DNA from: Mya arenaria
Taxonomy: Eukaryota > Mollusca > Bivalvia > Myida > Myidae
Assembly: GCF_026914265.1 (NCBI RefSeq)
Contig: NC_069125.1
Span: 65,523,479-65,587,478, forward strand
Direction: 5' to 3'
Length of the DNA stretch: 64,000 nt
A program made the position numbers and the translations under genes. The notes beneath the pieces were generated by a model. That model searched no databases. It was not told the origin of the DNA and saw only the letters and a list, made by a program, of their open reading frames with translations. Positions 27,801 to 36,700 of the stretch are shown here, one piece after another. Each line of letters starts with the position of its first letter. The first letter of the stretch is position 1.

Positions 27801-30800
27801 TGACCTTGACCTTAGAGGTAGGGACATGGGTCTTGCACGTGACACGTCGCCTTGGTATGTGGAACACTTGTGGCAAGTTATTTTAAAATCTGTCCATACA
27901 AGGGAAAGTTACAGCCCGGACACGACAACCTATACTCTATGTCCTTATATGCAGCACTCCATTGTGAATAAACACTAAATGTGACCTTGACCTTAGAGGT
28001 AGGGACATGGGTCTTGCACGCGACACGTCGTCTTGGTATGTGGAACACATGTGGCAAGTTATTTTAAAATCTGTCCATACAAGGGAAAGTTACAGCCCGG
28101 ACACGACAACCTATACTCTATGTCCTTATATGCAGCACTCCATTGTGAATAAACACTAAGTGTGACCTTGACCTTAGAGGTAGGGACACGGGTCTTGCAC
28201 CGACATGTCGCCTTGGTATGTGGAACACATGTGGCAGGTTATTTAAAAATCTGTCCATACAAGAGAAAGTTACAGCCTGGACACAACAACCTATACTCTA
28301 TGTCCTATATGCAGCACTCCATTGTGAATAAACACTAAGTTTGACCTTGACCTTAGAGGTAGGGACACGGGTCTTGCTCGTGACACGTCGTCTTGGTATG
28401 TGGAACACATGTGCCAAGTTATTTTAAAATCTGTCCATACAAGGGAAAGTTACAGCCCGGACACGAGTTATTGAGCTGGACACACGGACAGACGGACGGA
28501 CGGACAGGGCGATCTTAATATGCCCACCTTCGGGGGCATAAAAATCAAGGGCCATCATCTGTGGAGTTATGTAACCTGATTGTGTGTTAGCCATAAACAA
28601 CTGTGTGAAGTATGAAGTCCATTGAATGAACAGTATTTGAGGTCTGAGTTAAAACCCAAAGCTGCCCTTAAACTTGGACCAAACATTTAAAGTCAATCAA
28701 GAGCCATAATTTGTCTTTATGATAATATGGTTATCTAACCTAATTGTATGATGGTAGTCAACAACATTGAAAAGTATGAAGTCAACTAAATGAAGTGTAT
28801 AGAAGTTATTAGTGAAACTCCCAATTTACCTTCAAGCTATGATCCTTAGTCAAACAGGGGCCATAATTCGTATTTAGGATGATACAGAGTTAAGTAACTA
28901 AATTGTGTAATGGTCCTGAACAACGTTGAGAAGTACAATCGGGGCAACTAGTATAACCATCCTTATTCTTCAGATACATGTAGACAAGATCAAAAAAATA
29001 TGATATATATATATATTATGAAGATGTTGATGATTTAATTTTTTGGCATGAACTACCTTGATTTGACTTGCTCATTCAATCTCAGGCCTGTGAACTCAGT
29101 GTCAATAGCTGTAAAGATATAAGTTAAAATATAAAAATATACATGAGCATACATTTGGAATACAGCTGAAACAATGATCATGCACTTTGGAAAATAGATC
29201 TTTTAAAATTGAGATACTTTTAAATAATTACATAATGGCAGCATGTACAGCAGAACATAAAAATACTTTTTCTAGCACTCATTTAATGATGTTTAGCTAA
29301 ATTGATATCATTAAAAATTTATTTCTACACAAAAATAACAGTATAATTGTTTATTGATTTTTAATTTCAACAGTTCAAATCAGAGACATAAATTAATGAC
29401 TATGTTTTAGGGCTATTCTTTAAGTTTCTGGACAGAAGCAAATTTATTCCACCAATTAATAATATAAACCAGGGCTTCTAAAAACCTCCAATTTGCAAAG
29501 ATGTGACACTGATGTGTGGGTTAGTAGTACAGCTCTCTATATTGGGTCGCACTAAAATGCAGTCTTTACAGCGGACTTAATAGAAAGCGTTGAATAGTGC
29601 GCACGACATAGATATAGAAAAAATCTCAACATAGCATTTATTGGAATACTGCGGACGATATTGAAGTAGAATAAATCTCATAAAACTAAAATTTTGGTCA
29701 TTTTTCGTAATAAATCTGTTTCAATAGTGTGGACGACATAGAAATAGAACAAATCTCAATATGTACATTTGTTTGAATAGTGCGGACGACATAGAAATAG
29801 AACAAATCTCAATATGTACATTTGTTTGAATAGTGCGGACGACATAGAAAAAGAACAAATTTCAACAGATCATTTATTGGAATACTGCGGACAATAAAGG
29901 AGTAGAATAAATCTAATATTAAAAGCTTATATTTTGGTCATTTTTTGTAATACATCTGATTCAATAGTGTGGACAATATAAAATAAAAACAAATATCTTT
30001 ACCTCTGTATCAATAGTGCGGACAATATTGAATAAGAACAAGTCTCATTACCTCTGTTTGTTCTATTTCTATGTCGCCCGCACTATTCAAACAAATTTAT
30101 TTACTTATATATCTACTTATATTCTTATTTCTTGATTCTTTCATTTATTATTTACGAACTCACTAACTAATTCATGTATTCAACAACACAAGGGCCATTG
30201 CAAGATAGCCCCCACTTGGTGTGGCCTGGATGTAGATAGATACTTTCTATTGCTTATGATTAGAAAAGTAATCCATCTACAACTAAGCGCTCTAAAAATA
30301 TATTTAAATTTTATTAAATACAATAATATTATGTTTATATGTGCTTATTTTTGCCAATATTATCTTATTTTCACCACAAAAAGCCGGATTTTCATTCATA
30401 AAAACAATAATAATAAACAAATACAAGCTCTTATAACATGTTATCTATCAATTCTAATAAAATAACATTAACATTTGCATCATTCAGCTTACGCGAATCA
30501 AGGAAAACACAATTATTAGATTTCCTTCTTTGTCTATATTGGCCGCAGTTTTCAAAACCCTTCTTTGTTTATGTTGTCTGCACTATTCAACGCTTTCTAT
30601 AACGTCCGCTGTAAAGACCCTAATTTAGTACTGTACAGTCCGTTTATATTCTTCGAAAAGTCAAGCTAAAAATTAAGTTCTTTTCAAATATTTTTTCAGT
30701 ACAATTTCTTAAAGACCCAACATCCGATCAGACTATCGGATGTAAATGAGCTATAGAAGAGGAGTGGCTTATCAGTTAGGGTCAGTACCTGGGAAGTATT

Positions 30801-33323
30801 TATAGCCCAAGAATGTAAACAAACAACCCATATCTGAGTGAGTAGCTACTTTGTTGGAATGCTTTCAGATGTTGTAAGGCTCAATTAACAGATTATTTAT
30901 ATAAGAACATGTTTACAACTTTGGCCTAGAAATGTTCCAAAATGTGAAGTCTTTAGCCCTGACCAACTGACCCATGCAAATTGGAACAGTTCATATATTG
31001 AATGGGTGGTATTACTTTTGAAGTAAAATTGCATTTTAATATTAAGTGTTTTTATTGCTTTAAAACGTAACACTCAAATCTACAATCTATGTTCTTGAAC
31101 ATTTTCAAAGAATGGTTAATTTATATCAACACAACTTTTCATAATTACTCTAAAAATAATTTGTGTATAAGCGACCTACCCTATTATATTTCAATAGGAA
31201 AGTTTATTTCTGGCGGGATGATTTTGGCTCCATTTTATTGCTCTCACAGTCATTCTTTTGGAAATCATCACATTGAGTATGGATGAAAATAAGCAGTTTT
31301 ATCTATCAATATCATTAAACGAGGAGCAAAAATTAACCATTAAAGCATTATTCAATCACAATAATTGGGATTTTGTTAAAATTTACAAATAAATGGATAT
31401 GAATGAACAGTCAAAACAACAGGCTGTGTTACATAATAATTTAGAATATGAACATCAGCTGAGATTGCCTTCGACATCAGAAGGAGCATTTTGGAAAATA
31501 ATATTATAATATACAGGAAAATGAGAAACTAATGAAAATGATGTTTAAGATGGAACATGTACAGAGTGTTTATGTTCATTATGTGTGACATATTACACAT
31601 GAACAGGCAAGGCTCGGTGTAGAGTCAACACACACTGGGCTTTTTCTGCCCATTTTGGGAAAAAGACCCTAGACATTTTGGGAAATTTTGCGTCATGAAA
31701 ATGCGGAGATTGAGAAATTTTACAGGGAAAAGAAAAAGCTGTCCAGTCTCCTGTGAATTAGGAAATGATTTAATATTAGTTTATTTTCCCTTTAAAAGAC
31801 CCACAATAACTGAAATATCAATCCTTTGGGGTGTAAATATCTATTGCAATAAATCATGACAGATAATATTTCATATCTCTGAATATGATGAAAATCAATG
31901 ATTACTGAGTTCAATGTTCAATTACCAAAAAAACTTCACATCACATAATTTATTAGGATGTTGAAAATGAACCAGTACAGGTAAAAAGAATTTCTAAAAA
32001 AAAAAAAAAAAAATTTGGATTGGGATTTTTTTCTGAAGATTGGGAAAAATATCTTATATTTTGCTTTGGGAATGGGTCCGATAGTCGGACCCGCGGGTAC
32101 TATAGAAAAAGCCCTGACACATGAACAAAATAGAAGAGTTCGCAGAGTGAGATATAAAAAGTTCTGGTCAATGTTATATCACAGTGCATGAAACAATCAA
32201 AATAAAACAGAAAGCTAGACTAATGTAAGGGACAATGTTGATATGACAGTATTCAGAATACAAAGAGAAATAATGCCAAGATGTGTGCTTGAATTGGTCT
32301 GATCAAAATACCCACATACAGCTGGCATTACCATAATGATATTACTGTGTTATATTCACTGGAATTTTATTGTCCCTGTTGTGAGAAAAAATGCAGCTGA
32401 ACTCAGTAAGTTTATATGCATGCCATTTACATGATTGAAAATCTGATTCTAGATAGACCTGTCTAACATGTGCTCATGTTTACAAACAGAAGATCACATG
32501 ATCAAGCCAGATTGTTAGCTCCTACAATATTCAAAATTTGAAATTGAAGATATGCATTTCTTATTATCAAGACCATGTTTTAACATAAAACTATGATATA
32601 TGTATACATATTGATGGACATACTTTCAAACTACATGCCTAAATTTTTATGGGTTGTAATAATTTGATTTAAGGTTAAAATTTTGAAAAATGCTTTCCTG
32701 ATTTGAAATGCTTTCAAAAAACAGGGGAAAACACCCACCTGCCATTACCTCCCTTTTATACCCCAGTTGGGTCTTTAAGCATTTCATTTCTCCTTGGAAG
32801 TGAGAAACATTTATTCATCTTACGCATACATACATGTGCTTACCAAAAATAAAATATTTCTTTTAACCATTCTGGTGCAAAATGAATCATAGAATCCTAA
32901 ACAAATAAACAGGAGTTCAGTATCTGACTATCAATTCAGAGCGTCGTACTAGTCTTAGGAAGTTACATGTAAGTGATTGATGTCAAATAATGGCATGCTA
33001 AATTATAGTCCTAGCTGAATTATTTTTAATGACACTCACAGATATCTACCTAAATAAACAAAAGCCAGAAAACGATAGTCACTAAAACTTTTAAAACATC
33101 AGCAAACTAATAGGACACTTGCAAATTTGAGTTGCTGTAAAATAAAATAAAGAATTAATTTACAAATACAAATACAGTATGTATACCATAAAAAACAACT
33201 TTCAGTTCCATGTATGTATTGGTATTTAGTGTAAAAATAATCACCAATATAATCACAGCTTCTGATTGCTTGTTCTATTTCAGCAAACTTTTCATCGAAA
33301 GAACTACTTAGGATTTCAACCAT
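6804..33323 (-). CDS. PNLDC1: PNLDC1: PARN-like 3'-5' exoribonuclease (piRNA 3'-end trimmer), 20 exons
   Basis: Exons in transcript order: 33323-33245, 29108-29057, 23904-23831, 23193-23157, 23011-22933, 22480-22433, 22254-22160, 20753-20656, 16613-16522, 16291-16148, 14945-14790, 13736-13672, 10966-10899, 10423-10370, 9959-9917, 9264-9165, 8428-8339, 8100-8012, 7517-7419, 6876-6804. All junctions are GT-AG and phases agree, giving 544 residues without a stop (human PNLDC1 is about 520-530). CAF1/DEDDh nuclease residues are visible: D29 and E31 in AIDTEFTGL, D276 in GHNMLMDL, and H369 and D374 in PHEAGFDAY. Family-typical blocks include MCQIG, FHRPLPVSY and WRHSPVV. Residues 522-537 form a C-terminal membrane segment, fitting the known mitochondrial outer-membrane tail anchor. 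PARN lacks that tail, and the C-terminal half follows PNLDC1 rather than PARN. In animals the enzyme trims PIWI-bound pre-piRNA 3' ends, usually with a Tudor-KH partner. The least certain boundary is the exon 8 acceptor (purine-rich, before 20753). Confidence 0.93.
9000..9077 (-). other. Candidate in-frame cassette exon inside PNLDC1
   Basis: Between exons 16 and 17, a 78-bp stretch is flanked by a strong acceptor (T-rich tract then TTTAG) and a GTAGGA donor, is phase 0 at both ends and is open (PIIVEDFPTSTF...VDGVEITLI). Without it, exons 16-17 give VNNINLDGADY, which matches the conserved family segment, so the main form should skip it. Confidence 0.3.
11626..13475. mobile_element. MITE family 1, copy 2, split by a satellite-bearing insertion
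   Basis: The left part (11626-11940) and right part (13431-13475) match copy 1 and carry the same inverted ends. A family A element (11942-13430) sits between them. Located in PNLDC1 intron 12. Confidence 0.8.
11942..13430 (-). mobile_element. Family A satellite-bearing element (pearl/Helitron-like), copy 1
   Basis: On the plus strand it opens with 'acaagagctgtcacagta', continues with about seven tandem units of about 181 bp (each with 'gtgaccttgacctt' and 'agcccggacacgacaacc'), then a (GGAC)n tract at 13370-13390 and a conserved end 'cttcgggggcataaaaat'. The low-coordinate end carries a short hairpin, GTCAC-N5-GTGAC. The plan of arm, tandem core, tetranucleotide tract and arm matches the bivalve 'pearl' elements, thought to be Helitron relatives. 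It is inserted in MITE copy 2. No coding capacity seen. Confidence 0.8.
13846..13920. repeat. Perfect 75-bp palindrome (37-bp arms, 1-bp centre)
   Basis: Read from 13846 the left arm (TTTACAGGAAATATGCCATC...) is exactly inverted after the single centre base 13883, ending ...GATGGCATATTTCCTGTAAA at 13920. There are no mismatches. It would form a long hairpin in DNA or RNA, in PNLDC1 intron 11. Confidence 0.9.
13930..14345 (-). repeat. Degenerate family A relic
   Basis: It opens with 'aagtgacaaatgcccctgaa', like the family A end, and contains 'gatcttgacctttaaggtag' and 'aagttacagcacggac', like its tandem unit, but is strongly diverged and lacks the other end. An old insertion in PNLDC1 intron 11. 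Confidence 0.5.
15147..16098. mobile_element. hAT-like TIR element with 8-bp target duplication
   Basis: Ends are 'gggatgcaatcgaatg' on the left and 'cgaatattcgtttgcatccc' on the right, inverted with respect to each other and followed inward by 'aatattcgaatattcg' palindromic motifs. The 8-mer TTTTAACT flanks both sides (15139-15146 and 16099-16106), the length expected of hAT insertions. No transposase remnant recognised. Lies in PNLDC1 intron 10. Confidence 0.7.
16970..20655. repeat. 36-bp minisatellite (about 100 units) built from the PNLDC1 exon 8 splice-donor junction
   Basis: Units are 35-36 bp and read on the minus strand as ...AGACAG|GTATGTCCTATCCTG... followed by a variable ACC-rich half. 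The array starts at the real exon 8 donor (20656/20655) and fills about 91 per cent of intron 8 (20655-16614). The exon 8 3' end (ACCCTTAAGCAGACAG) and the first intron bases align with every unit, so roughly 20 coding bases plus roughly 16 intron bases were copied. Three homogenised blocks are seen: about 16970-18720 (plus strand 'ctacttcaaggtaccc'), 18720-19790 ('ccactcaagggtatat') and 19790-20640 ('ctgctagagggtagat'). Long open frames on both strands arise because 36 is a multiple of three; they are not genes. Confidence 0.95.
21093..22110. repeat. Degenerate tandem repeat related to the bivalve satellite core
   Basis: About five diverged units with 'cctataatgcatggtcaaga', 'atacagcccggacaag' and 'gacctctaagcatgacc', ending in 'cggacagacaaactgacg'. 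It has the same layout as families A and B but low similarity. It fills most of PNLDC1 intron 7. Confidence 0.5.
23306..23660. mobile_element. MITE family 1, copy 3 (diverged)
   Basis: About 355 bp, similar throughout to the copy at 5699. The left end is intact (ctgcactctcacagg) and the right end is decayed. Lies in PNLDC1 intron 3, close to exon 4. Confidence 0.7.
24151..24300. repeat. Two-copy tandem duplication, about 78 bp
   Basis: 'tctaccatgagaatagacct' begins the first copy and 'tctaccatgagaataaacct' the second. Both go on to 'aacaatagctgt.ataggaca'. About 90 per cent identical. In PNLDC1 intron 2. Confidence 0.7.
24353..25740 (-). mobile_element. Family B satellite-bearing Helitron-like element, copy 1, with PIF1 remnant
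   Basis: In element orientation (minus) it starts near 25740 with a (GGTC)n tract and about four imperfect tandem units of roughly 130-140 bp ('acaggtgtaacatcagaag'). It passes through a PIF1-helicase-like coding remnant (24890-24550) and ends in hairpin GTCAC-N4-GTGAC followed by AGCTCTAG. A 3' hairpin just before CTAG (CTRR) is the Helitron 3' signature. No target duplication is expected for this class and none was seen. Confidence 0.75.
24550..24890 (-). pseudogene. PIF1-type helicase C-terminal fragment in family B copy 1
   Basis: The translation reads ILQKLNEQIFTLKVIDTW, then ELKYGLFATVVL and TNIDLSDGLVNSATGTVPGF, and after a one-base frame change continues with KYVLVKFDDDRVGRKARE up to the stop at 24552-24550. 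'N(I/L)D.SDGLVNG..GTV' followed by a 'V.FD' strand is the conserved region after the helicase motifs in PIF1-like proteins and the helicase part of Helitron RepHel. Only this C-terminal piece is present; there are no Walker motifs or Rep domain. Confidence 0.7.
25746..28545 (-). mobile_element. Family A satellite-bearing element, copy 2 (longer array)
   Basis: Same ends as copy 1, with hairpin GTCAC-AGTAT-GTGAC at 25755-25769 and the (GGAC)n tract near 28490, but with about 14-15 tandem units of about 178-187 bp. Units starting near 27301, 27481 and 27661 are almost identical, showing recent local amplification. It lies in PNLDC1 intron 2, only 5 bp from the end of a family B element. Confidence 0.8.
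28546..28970. repeat. Degenerate repeat next to family A copy 2
   Basis: Two to three diverged units of about 150-190 bp with 'gggccataattcg' / 'gagccataatttg' and 'caac...ttgagaagtac' phrases. No coding frame. In PNLDC1 intron 2, close to exon 2. Confidence 0.35.
29545..30640. mobile_element. TIR element with inverted sub-terminal tandem repeats
   Basis: The left end has 'gtctttacagcggac' then 'agaaagcgttgaatagtgc'. The right end has the inverse, 'gcactattcaacgctttct' then 'gtccgctgtaaagac'. Inside the left end the phrase 'gaatagtgcggacgacatag' recurs about every 60-80 bp, and 'gtcgcccgcactattcaaac' appears inverted on the right. The middle is AT-rich without coding potential. The long repeated TIRs recall foldback elements. 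It fills part of PNLDC1 intron 1. Confidence 0.65.
31637..32112. mobile_element. Short TIR element (GGGCTTTTTCT ends)
   Basis: The left end GGGCTTTTTCT and right end AGAAAAAGCCC are inverted. A hairpin-like 'gggtccgatagtcggaccc' lies just inside the right end. About 475 bp, with a poly-A run near 31997 and no coding capacity. Probably a hAT-type MITE. In PNLDC1 intron 1. Confidence 0.55.
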
Positions 33324-33761
33324 CTTTGTTTGCTAATGTAGTGGCAATGTATTGAAATACAATAAAAATCTTGAACAACAATTTACTAAGTTGCAACAAA
33401 GCGAAAGTAAAAGTAGCATGGCACTCTTCTCCTTGACCTTTTGTGAAGATTTGATTAGCGCATACTATTTACGACATCATGCTTAAAAGAAAAGTACATA
33501 AAGTGTATGATAAAATATGGTATAATGGTTTCAGTAAAAAATTATACATTTCTATTGTAGTTTAAATCATTTAAACCTGTCTGTATATTTTACGACTTTC
33601 ACCTCTTCCGCTCTCGTCCAATGAAATCCGGCGTAACACATTGACGTAGAGACATGTAAACAAATGGTGGGAAGGAAAAGATCTGCACATTCTTGTTTCA
33701 TCGAAGTCAAATCTCAATTCAACGCGTGTACTCTATTCAATATGGATGCTGAATGATCAAC
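33324..33761. promoter_or_regulatory. Shared bidirectional promoter between PNLDC1 and TCTN2
   Basis: Only 438 bp separate the two start codons, which point away from each other. The stretch holds a CCAAT in 'cgtccaatgaaat' near 33615 and a TGACGTA half-CRE-like site near 33640. I see no clear TATA box at a suitable distance. Both 5' UTRs and core promoters must lie here unless an untranslated first exon sits inside a neighbouring gene. I found no convincing RFX X-box, although TCTN2 orthologues are ciliary genes. The boundaries are simply the two ATGs. Confidence 0.6.
33742..33756 (+). promoter_or_regulatory. Five-codon upstream ORF before TCTN2 start
   Basis: ATG GAT GCT GAA TGA ends 5 bp before the TCTN2 ATG at 33762. 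If transcription starts upstream of 33742, this minimal uORF would be met first and could lower initiation at the main start. Position is seen; effect is inference. Confidence 0.35.
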
Positions 33762-36700
33762 ATGCATACCTTTGCAGCGCTGTTCCTACTGGCTGTTTCA
33801 TCAGCTTCAGCCCAAAGTTCGTAATATAAACCAAAATCTGTAAAATGTTTACAGTTTAGCCTTTAGTCTAATAAGTGACATCCCTATCTATCTATCTATC
33901 TATCTATCTCTGTTTAATGTCAACTCCTCTTCCGAGTGTTACTGACATGAACGGTGACCGCCGGCTTGTTAGTGAAAAAAATAAAACACTGATGAGGCAA
34001 ATCACATCAGAAAAGTGAGAACTAGGGTATAAAAGAGAACACAATTTAGGTAACATGATAAAAAGAGATTGGTGAACTGGTAAAAGGATAAAAATACTGC
34101 TCGCTTTTCTAATGCTTAATGGTTGCCACAGCCACTTTGAATGTGTCAGGGGTGGGGATAGTGACAATATGATTTGGCAAACTGTTCCAAAGTACAACCG
34201 AGGGAGGATAGAATGAAAATTTGTGATAGTCAGTTTTTACTTGAATTTGTCTGAAACATAGTGGGTGCATTAGTCTGGTAAATCTTATTGGTGTTTGAAT
34301 ATAAGATGGCAGCGTAATAGCAACATGATGATGGTATATGTTGTAAAACATTACAAGTCGGGAATCCAGTCTACGTTGTTCAAGTGAGCGCCAACCAAGA
34401 CTTTCCTGCATGTTTGTAACACTGGAGAGAGGAGAGAAGTCATGTTTAACCCAACGGATAGCCCGACATTGAACCATTTCAATTTTATTGGTGTTTGATT
34501 TTGTGTGTGGGTGCCAAATTGTGCTTGCATATTCTAACTGTGGACAGACAAGGGTTTTGTAAGCTAAAGTCCTGACACTTTCTGTTTTTGTTTTTATATT
34601 TCTTTTAATGAAGTTGAGAGTATGATTTCCATTGGTGGTAATTCTCGAGATATGAGTGTTCCAGGTGAGGTCTGCTAATATGTCAACACCAAGATATTTT
34701 GCACTTCTGACTGGCTCTAAGATCTGGCCATGGAGAATGTATCGATTTCTGATGATATGCTTATTCTTTGTTATGTGCAAAACTTGACACTTGGAGGGAT
34801 TAAACTCCATATCCCAATCATTTTCCCATAATTCCAGTTGTTTGAGATCATTTTGAAGGATAGCACAGTCAGAGGGAGAATTGATGGTAAGGTAAACAGC
34901 AGTATCATCTGCAAAAAGTCGAACTTGTGATTTGATACTAGAAGGGAGGTTATTTATGTAAATCAAGATAAACAAGGGACCCAGTACAGAGCCCTGAGGT
35001 ACACCAGGTGTTACAGGTACTTCTTCAGAATGATCGCCATCCAAGACTACTGTCTGACTTCTATGAAGGAGAAATGCCTCAGACCACTTGAGAACCTGTG
35101 GACAAACACCATAATCCTGTAGTTTGAATAGAAGTTTGAGATGATTTACCTTATCAAAAGCTTTGCTGAAGTCCAAAAGAATTAAGTCAGTTTGATTACC
35201 TGATGAAGTGATTCTTACAAGATCGTCGGTCAGCTCAATAAGTTGAGTTTCGCATGAGCGCTTTTCACGAAAGCATATCCCATGTAGAATATAGAAACCA
35301 GAGCCTCCTTAGTCCATCTTGGACCACAGTGGTTTGATGAACTCCTGCTTTGGTGTCATATGACCTGTATAAATTTAAGTGACATTGAACAGAATTATTA
35401 TTTTTTCTTCAAATTTATCAAAGAGGTCACTCCTACCAACTATCTAGCTTAAAATATCTATGAATTACTGCAGTTTGACAATGTCATAAAATCTCCAAAT
35501 GCCTAAATATCGGATAAGTATGCAGATAAACATTACTTTATTTAATGTATCAAAGAAAAATACACATTCAGTAAAAATTCCTGCTTGGCTTGATATTCGC
35601 AAGGCTCAAAGTATTTTGGCCGGTCCCTGAAATATCAAGCCAACAGGTTTAGACTTTTATATAGACTGTCTTAAATATAGAACAATATAAATAGCACATA
35701 ATAAACATAGAATGAATACAGTTCAATATGAATAGCTCATTATACATATAAGCTAGCAGGCAAGTGGTTCTCGGACAGCAGTAGTTCTTGGACAGCAGTA
35801 GTTCTCAGACATTTCAATGACATTTTCCCTTCATATTGGATGTTACATATCAGGCGCCAGGTTATTATCAATCAGGCGCTAGAAACATCTTAGCAAGTAA
35901 CACTGGTTTCATCAGGTAAGGATTATGAGAAGTTAAATTTCAAAAGTCTCCATTTGTTGACATAATCACATCTCACTTCCGCTGAAATCACAATTTAAGT
36001 GTGAATACGCAAAAAAGCAAACCATAATATCAGGGCAGGATTCCAAGTTATGTTGTTAGTTTTAGGAAGCTTTCCAGAACTACTACTGTCAAACTAAAAT
36101 TTAAACTCTTCTGAATTCCTCTGACATAACCTATGAAAATAGAGTTAAGTTGTTTAATTTCACTTGATTTTGCATTATTTCAACAGAATACAAGCTTAAG
36201 TTTATTATAAAAAAATGAATTTCCATTAATTGGCCCTTTTGTTTGTTTGTGTTTTCTGAACACATAGAATTGGATATCTTTGTTCTATCTCGTGTACTGT
36301 TTAAGTTTTCATGCAGTTAATAATTTGCAAATTTATTAATTAATGCACTTATACATTTTCAAGTATCATTGGTTACACTGGTGACACATTTTTTAATTGG
36401 CCCGTCTGCTGCTGTTGTGAAAGTATGCATGACAATAATAGGTCAGACTCTTAAATATATTGGAGCCACAAGACTTGGGCTACAATAAATGTATTAGTGC
36501 GCAGTTTCAACATCTCAAAATATTGGGGCGGCGGTGCCTGTGCCTGCAGAGGAATTACACATAATCACAGGAGCCTTTTCTGATATCAAATGCGAAGAAT
36601 ACTAGTGCAAAGTATGAAGCATGTTCTTTGCACTGGTGTTCTGGAGTTGGAATTATAGTAAAAGATTGTTGATCATAAAAAATATTGTTGTTTTTCTTGA

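Noticed and set aside
25746-28545. CRISPR-like array
   Set aside because: Whole units are repeated with no unique spacers, in a eukaryotic intron; it is a tandem satellite in a mobile element.
36520-36610. Possible extra TCTN2 exon after 'tgcctgcag' near 36547
   Set aside because: The only open reading (EELHIITGAFSDIKCEEY) runs into a stop before any usable donor in phase.
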